Assembly (NCBI GenBank): GCA_002914805.1 | Contig: JXTB01000133.1 | Span: forward strand, 500,242-564,241 | Length of the DNA stretch: 64,000 nucleotides | Direction: 5' to 3' | Source: Parasponia andersonii | Taxonomy: Eukaryota; Streptophyta; Magnoliopsida; Rosales; Cannabaceae | Shown here: positions 61,569 to 64,000 of the stretch, piece after piece | Layout: every line of letters starts with the position of its first letter | How positions within the stretch are numbered: the stretch's first letter is position 1 | Position numbers and translations under genes: made by a program | The notes under the pieces: model-generated | What the model was told of the DNA's origin: nothing | Seen by the model: the letters and a program-made list of their open reading frames with translations, nothing else | Database searches by the model: none

Positions 61569-61915
61569 AGACAGAATTTTACAATTGACACAGTAGCACT
61601 ACACGCCTACCACACAGAGAGATTTCGACCATAATTGCCGAGGAGAAGAGAAATTACTTTTTGCAATCTCGCATTCTCATTTCTTTGTTTCTTGACAGAA
61701 TAAGATTGAAATTCTTCAAAATTTGAAACACCATCATATGCAAGTAATCCAGAGTTAGTTGTTCATGCCTTATTAGGTGAGAAAATCTGAGATTCTAGTG
61801 CAGGATATAAGGAAATCATTTATCTATCCCTATTCAATCCTAATAAAGTCAGAATTGCACCAAAGTCATGGAGAAGTAAAATGGTTCAATAGGGCTTCGC
61901 CAAGTTTAGATCAGG
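58680..61915. other. AT-rich intergenic DNA, no gene recognised
   Basis: Very low complexity at 59160-59640 (TAAATAAT-type). An inverted repeat built on CTAAGATTTAATAATTTAA lies at about 60757-60917. (AT)n at 61525-61566. The segment about 61500-61700, with TATAAATATATAT then a TTTCGACCATAATTGCCGAG leader-like patch, could be part of an LTR, but I found no partner for it. Confidence 0.45.
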
Positions 61916-61954
61916 NNNNNNNNNNNNNNNNNNNNNNNNNNNNNNNNNNNNNNN
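61916..61954. other. Assembly gap (39 N)
   Basis: Run of N. Confidence 0.95.
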
Positions 61955-62864
61955 CTATTTCGATTATTTAAGTATATATACTAGAAAGCAAGGAAAAGTA
62001 CGTTTTCAGCCATTAGGATTTTCATCTGCCGAGTTTATGAGAGAGAGGCGGCTCTGCTGATAATAAAATGCCCTTACAACCACGTAAGAAGAAAGAAGAC
62101 AATTAAATGTATTCATGAATAATGAGAAGATGCATGCATAATCGATACAAAATTAAATCTCAAAATTTTTTTGTATGATTCGAGAGATTGATTTCTAAAC
62201 TTTTATAATCTGTGAATTCGGATGCTTAATTGGCCTTTATGGGATAAGATCCATGTTAGAATGCGAAGTGGGCCACAACTTGAGTTTTATAGCTGAATTC
62301 ATCCCTTTCACGGGATATTGTAGTTAGATTTTGGATACTTAATTAGTTTATCTACTTGACAAGAACTATGGATTAGATTTTCATCGTCAACATTACTGCT
62401 TATTTTTGTTAGGATTTGTCTTAACCAGAAGATAATCTAAAAATGATACTAGCTGGTCGGGAGAATAATGGGAAAGACAAATTTCAGTCGTTTTGAGAAG
62501 TTACGCAAAAGAATAGATAAACGCTTTCTGGTCACTAAAAGTGCTTCTAACTAATTTTCTTTATTGTCAAAATAATGAAAATTTGGAGCTTCACTTAAAA
62601 CTTACAAGTGCATTTGTACGAACTTCCAAAAGGTAGTTCAATGGCTTTTACTCACACCACTCAAACGTCAAATGGTAAAATTTTCAATCTCTGAGTCGGA
62701 CCAGCAATCCAGTAATCTTCTCAGAATATATCTTTGCACAATTATAAATCAGTATACAGGTAAAAGATTTCTCAAAAAAACCCAAAACAAGCAAGGCCAG
62801 TTAAAATTCCATGAGCAAAATTCAACACATTTGTGTCACAGGAAATACAAAAAACTGACCTCAC
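61955..62864. other. Region containing the likely 3' UTR of the SAP-domain gene
   Basis: No independent gene seen. Immediately left of the TGA at 62865 the minus strand would be 3' UTR; its end was not determined. Confidence 0.4.
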
Positions 62865-62978
62865 TCATTTCCCCATATGAGTCAATATCCTACTGATCAG
62901 AGCTTCCTTCTTTCCAGCAACAGCAAGGTTTTTCGCTGTCAAGTAGTACTTCAACTCTGCTACTGTCATATCCTTCAA
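62865..62978 (-). CDS. Last exon of a SAP-domain gene, probably KU70
   Basis: The minus strand has a good acceptor (TTTTTGTTTTGCAG at 62979-62992) followed by 37 codons and TGA (62865-62867). The peptide contains LKDMTVAELKYYLTAKNL and then AGKKEALISRILTHMGK. It matches the SAP fold pattern (two helices, TV-EL--YL, G-K--LI-R). SAP domains bind DNA. A terminal SAP ending in an ISRILTHMGK-like tail is, from my knowledge of the family, what plant KU70 has. KU70 forms the Ku heterodimer for end joining and telomere protection in the nucleus. The upstream exons lie right of this point; none in the window is certain. A frame ending N-G-S-N-Q-I-H-Q just before a CAG/GTGAGAA donor at 63669 would join in phase and may be the preceding exon. 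Other SAP proteins are possible. Confidence 0.7.
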   Translation of the reverse strand: MKDMTVAELKYYLTAKNLAVAGKKEALISRILTHMGK

Positions 62979-63090
62979 CTGCAAAACAAAAATCATTATT
63001 TAGCATTCTGAATTTTACCATGTAACCAAAAAGAGCTAACCGTAAGAATTTATAGACTATTTATTTGTGCATTTTGAATAGTCTCCCATC

Positions 63091-63533
63091 CATAGACGGA
63101 GCTACCTTAGGCCCAGGGGCATGCTTTTTGAATTTTTCATTTTTACCCTAGTATTTGTAAATATATACAATCAGATCCTTCATTTGCCCCTCCCTCTCAA
63201 TTTTAATAATATAAAATTCACCCACATATTTCATAAAAATTCAATGATGCCCCTCATTTGCCCCGTTGAATTTTATGATTTTTAAACTTTACTTCTATTA
63301 TTATTAAATAGTTAATTTTTTTCCACTTTTATGAATAATTTACTTAAATATATCATTTAAATCATGTTCATATTGACGGTTTGTGTTTCATTCACTTTTA
63401 CATTGCCCTAAATTATATTACTCAATTACAAGTCAATTTGAATTAAAAATATAAAGAGCAAAAAAAAGGGGGAAAAAATTAAATTTAACATTAGATTTTA
63501 CTCCCCTGAAAAAACTTTTTTCGCTCTGTCACT
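63091..63533. mobile_element. hAT-like inverted-end element (candidate)
   Basis: The left end CATAGACGGAGCTACCTTAG, followed by a CCCAGGGGCATGC word, is of the class seen at 50167-50678. The right end reads, inward, AGTGACAGAGCGAAAAAAG then a CAGGGGAG word. The ends are imperfect and I could not settle the 8-bp duplication. It would sit in the last intron of the SAP-domain gene. Confidence 0.4.
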
Positions 63534-63694
63534 CTCATCATCGCATAATCAACGCAAACCTACTCATATTTCCAAGCTCTTTGTAGGGTATTTCTTTTCT
63601 TGTGTTTTCTATTCCATTGCCTAAACATTTAAAATTAGATAAAACAAACCAACTTAAAACATTCTCACCTGATGTATTTGATTTGAACCATTAT

Positions 63695-64000
63695 TTATTT
63701 TTCTTTAAAAACAACTGTAGAACATTTCCTTCTCTCTTTTAGCCTATCCATATTCTTCTCGAGGTTATGATTTTCTGCCAACACCTCCAGAGATCTCTCG
63801 ACGAACTTGAGTTTTCCTTTAAAGTAATATCTTAAAACTGAAGCTTTTAATTTCTTTAATCGCTGAGCACCAGGAAAAAATGCTCGGCATTTTACCCATA
63901 TCTTTTTAAGCACTCTTTTTCTTTCCTTTTTGTTTAGGTGTGTGTGCAATTGTTTAGTTATGCAAGAATAAAATATACATTCCAACAACCTTCCCCAGAT
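63695..64000 (-). other. Open frame running off the window edge, function unknown
   Basis: About 100 codons, open to the right edge and ending in TAA at 63695. It is very rich in Lys, Arg and Leu. No family recognised. It may be intron sequence of the SAP-domain gene rather than coding, since its frame is not the one that joins to the SAP exon. Confidence 0.2.

Noticed and set aside
1-64000. CRISPR arrays, prokaryotic operons, phage or toxin-antitoxin modules
   Set aside because: Introns, LTR retroelements and plant MITEs show nuclear plant DNA; the regular repeats seen are microsatellites and short tandem duplications.

Overview
This window is nuclear DNA from a flowering plant. It is very AT-rich, intron-bearing and packed with retroelements. 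The species cannot be read from the sequence. No bacterial operon, CRISPR array, phage, rRNA or tRNA gene was seen by eye. The host content I can support is one complete gene, a two-exon pectin methylesterase with an N-terminal inhibitor domain (minus strand, 35523-41243), and the last coding exon of a SAP-domain gene (minus strand, 62865-62978). That exon is best explained as the C-terminus of KU70. I do not see a previously undescribed gene system; the unusual content is in the transposons.

Region by region: 1-1020 is the 3' part of an LTR of a family with three copies here. 3549 to about 6445 is a decayed CACTA (En/Spm) transposon. 6791-15303 is a minus-strand Ty1/Copia element with features of the Sirevirus lineage: initiator-Met-tRNA primer site, several polypurine tracts, and an env-like third ORF after pol. 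It is riddled with C-to-T/G-to-A nonsense mutations. 15626-20791 (plus) and about 25551-32897 (minus) are two members of one Athila-like Ty3/Gypsy family that carry only gag and protease, then about 1.6 kb of untranslated DNA and an LTR of about 1.65 kb. Neither has reverse transcriptase or integrase at the corresponding place, so this looks like a non-autonomous family. They lie tail to tail.

35523-41243 is the pectin methylesterase gene. Its single 4.04-kb intron has accumulated a tandem pair of small inverted-repeat elements and a Harbinger-like MITE. Upstream of its promoter lie a Mutator-like fold-back MITE with a perfect 10-bp target duplication (42563-42920) and a solo LTR with a perfect 5-bp duplication (43221-45414). 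45415-62640 is mostly featureless AT-rich sequence. It contains a hAT-like deletion element (50167-50678), several tandem duplications, and an old diverged solo LTR of the same family (55895-58674). The right edge holds the SAP exon and a possible hAT-type element in the intron upstream of it.

Assembly gaps lie at 25551-25764 and 61916-61954, with one N at 45997. The first gap is shorter than the LTR sequence that should be in it. Structure calls rest on motifs, termini, target duplications and internal repeats read by eye; family names are inference from known families.
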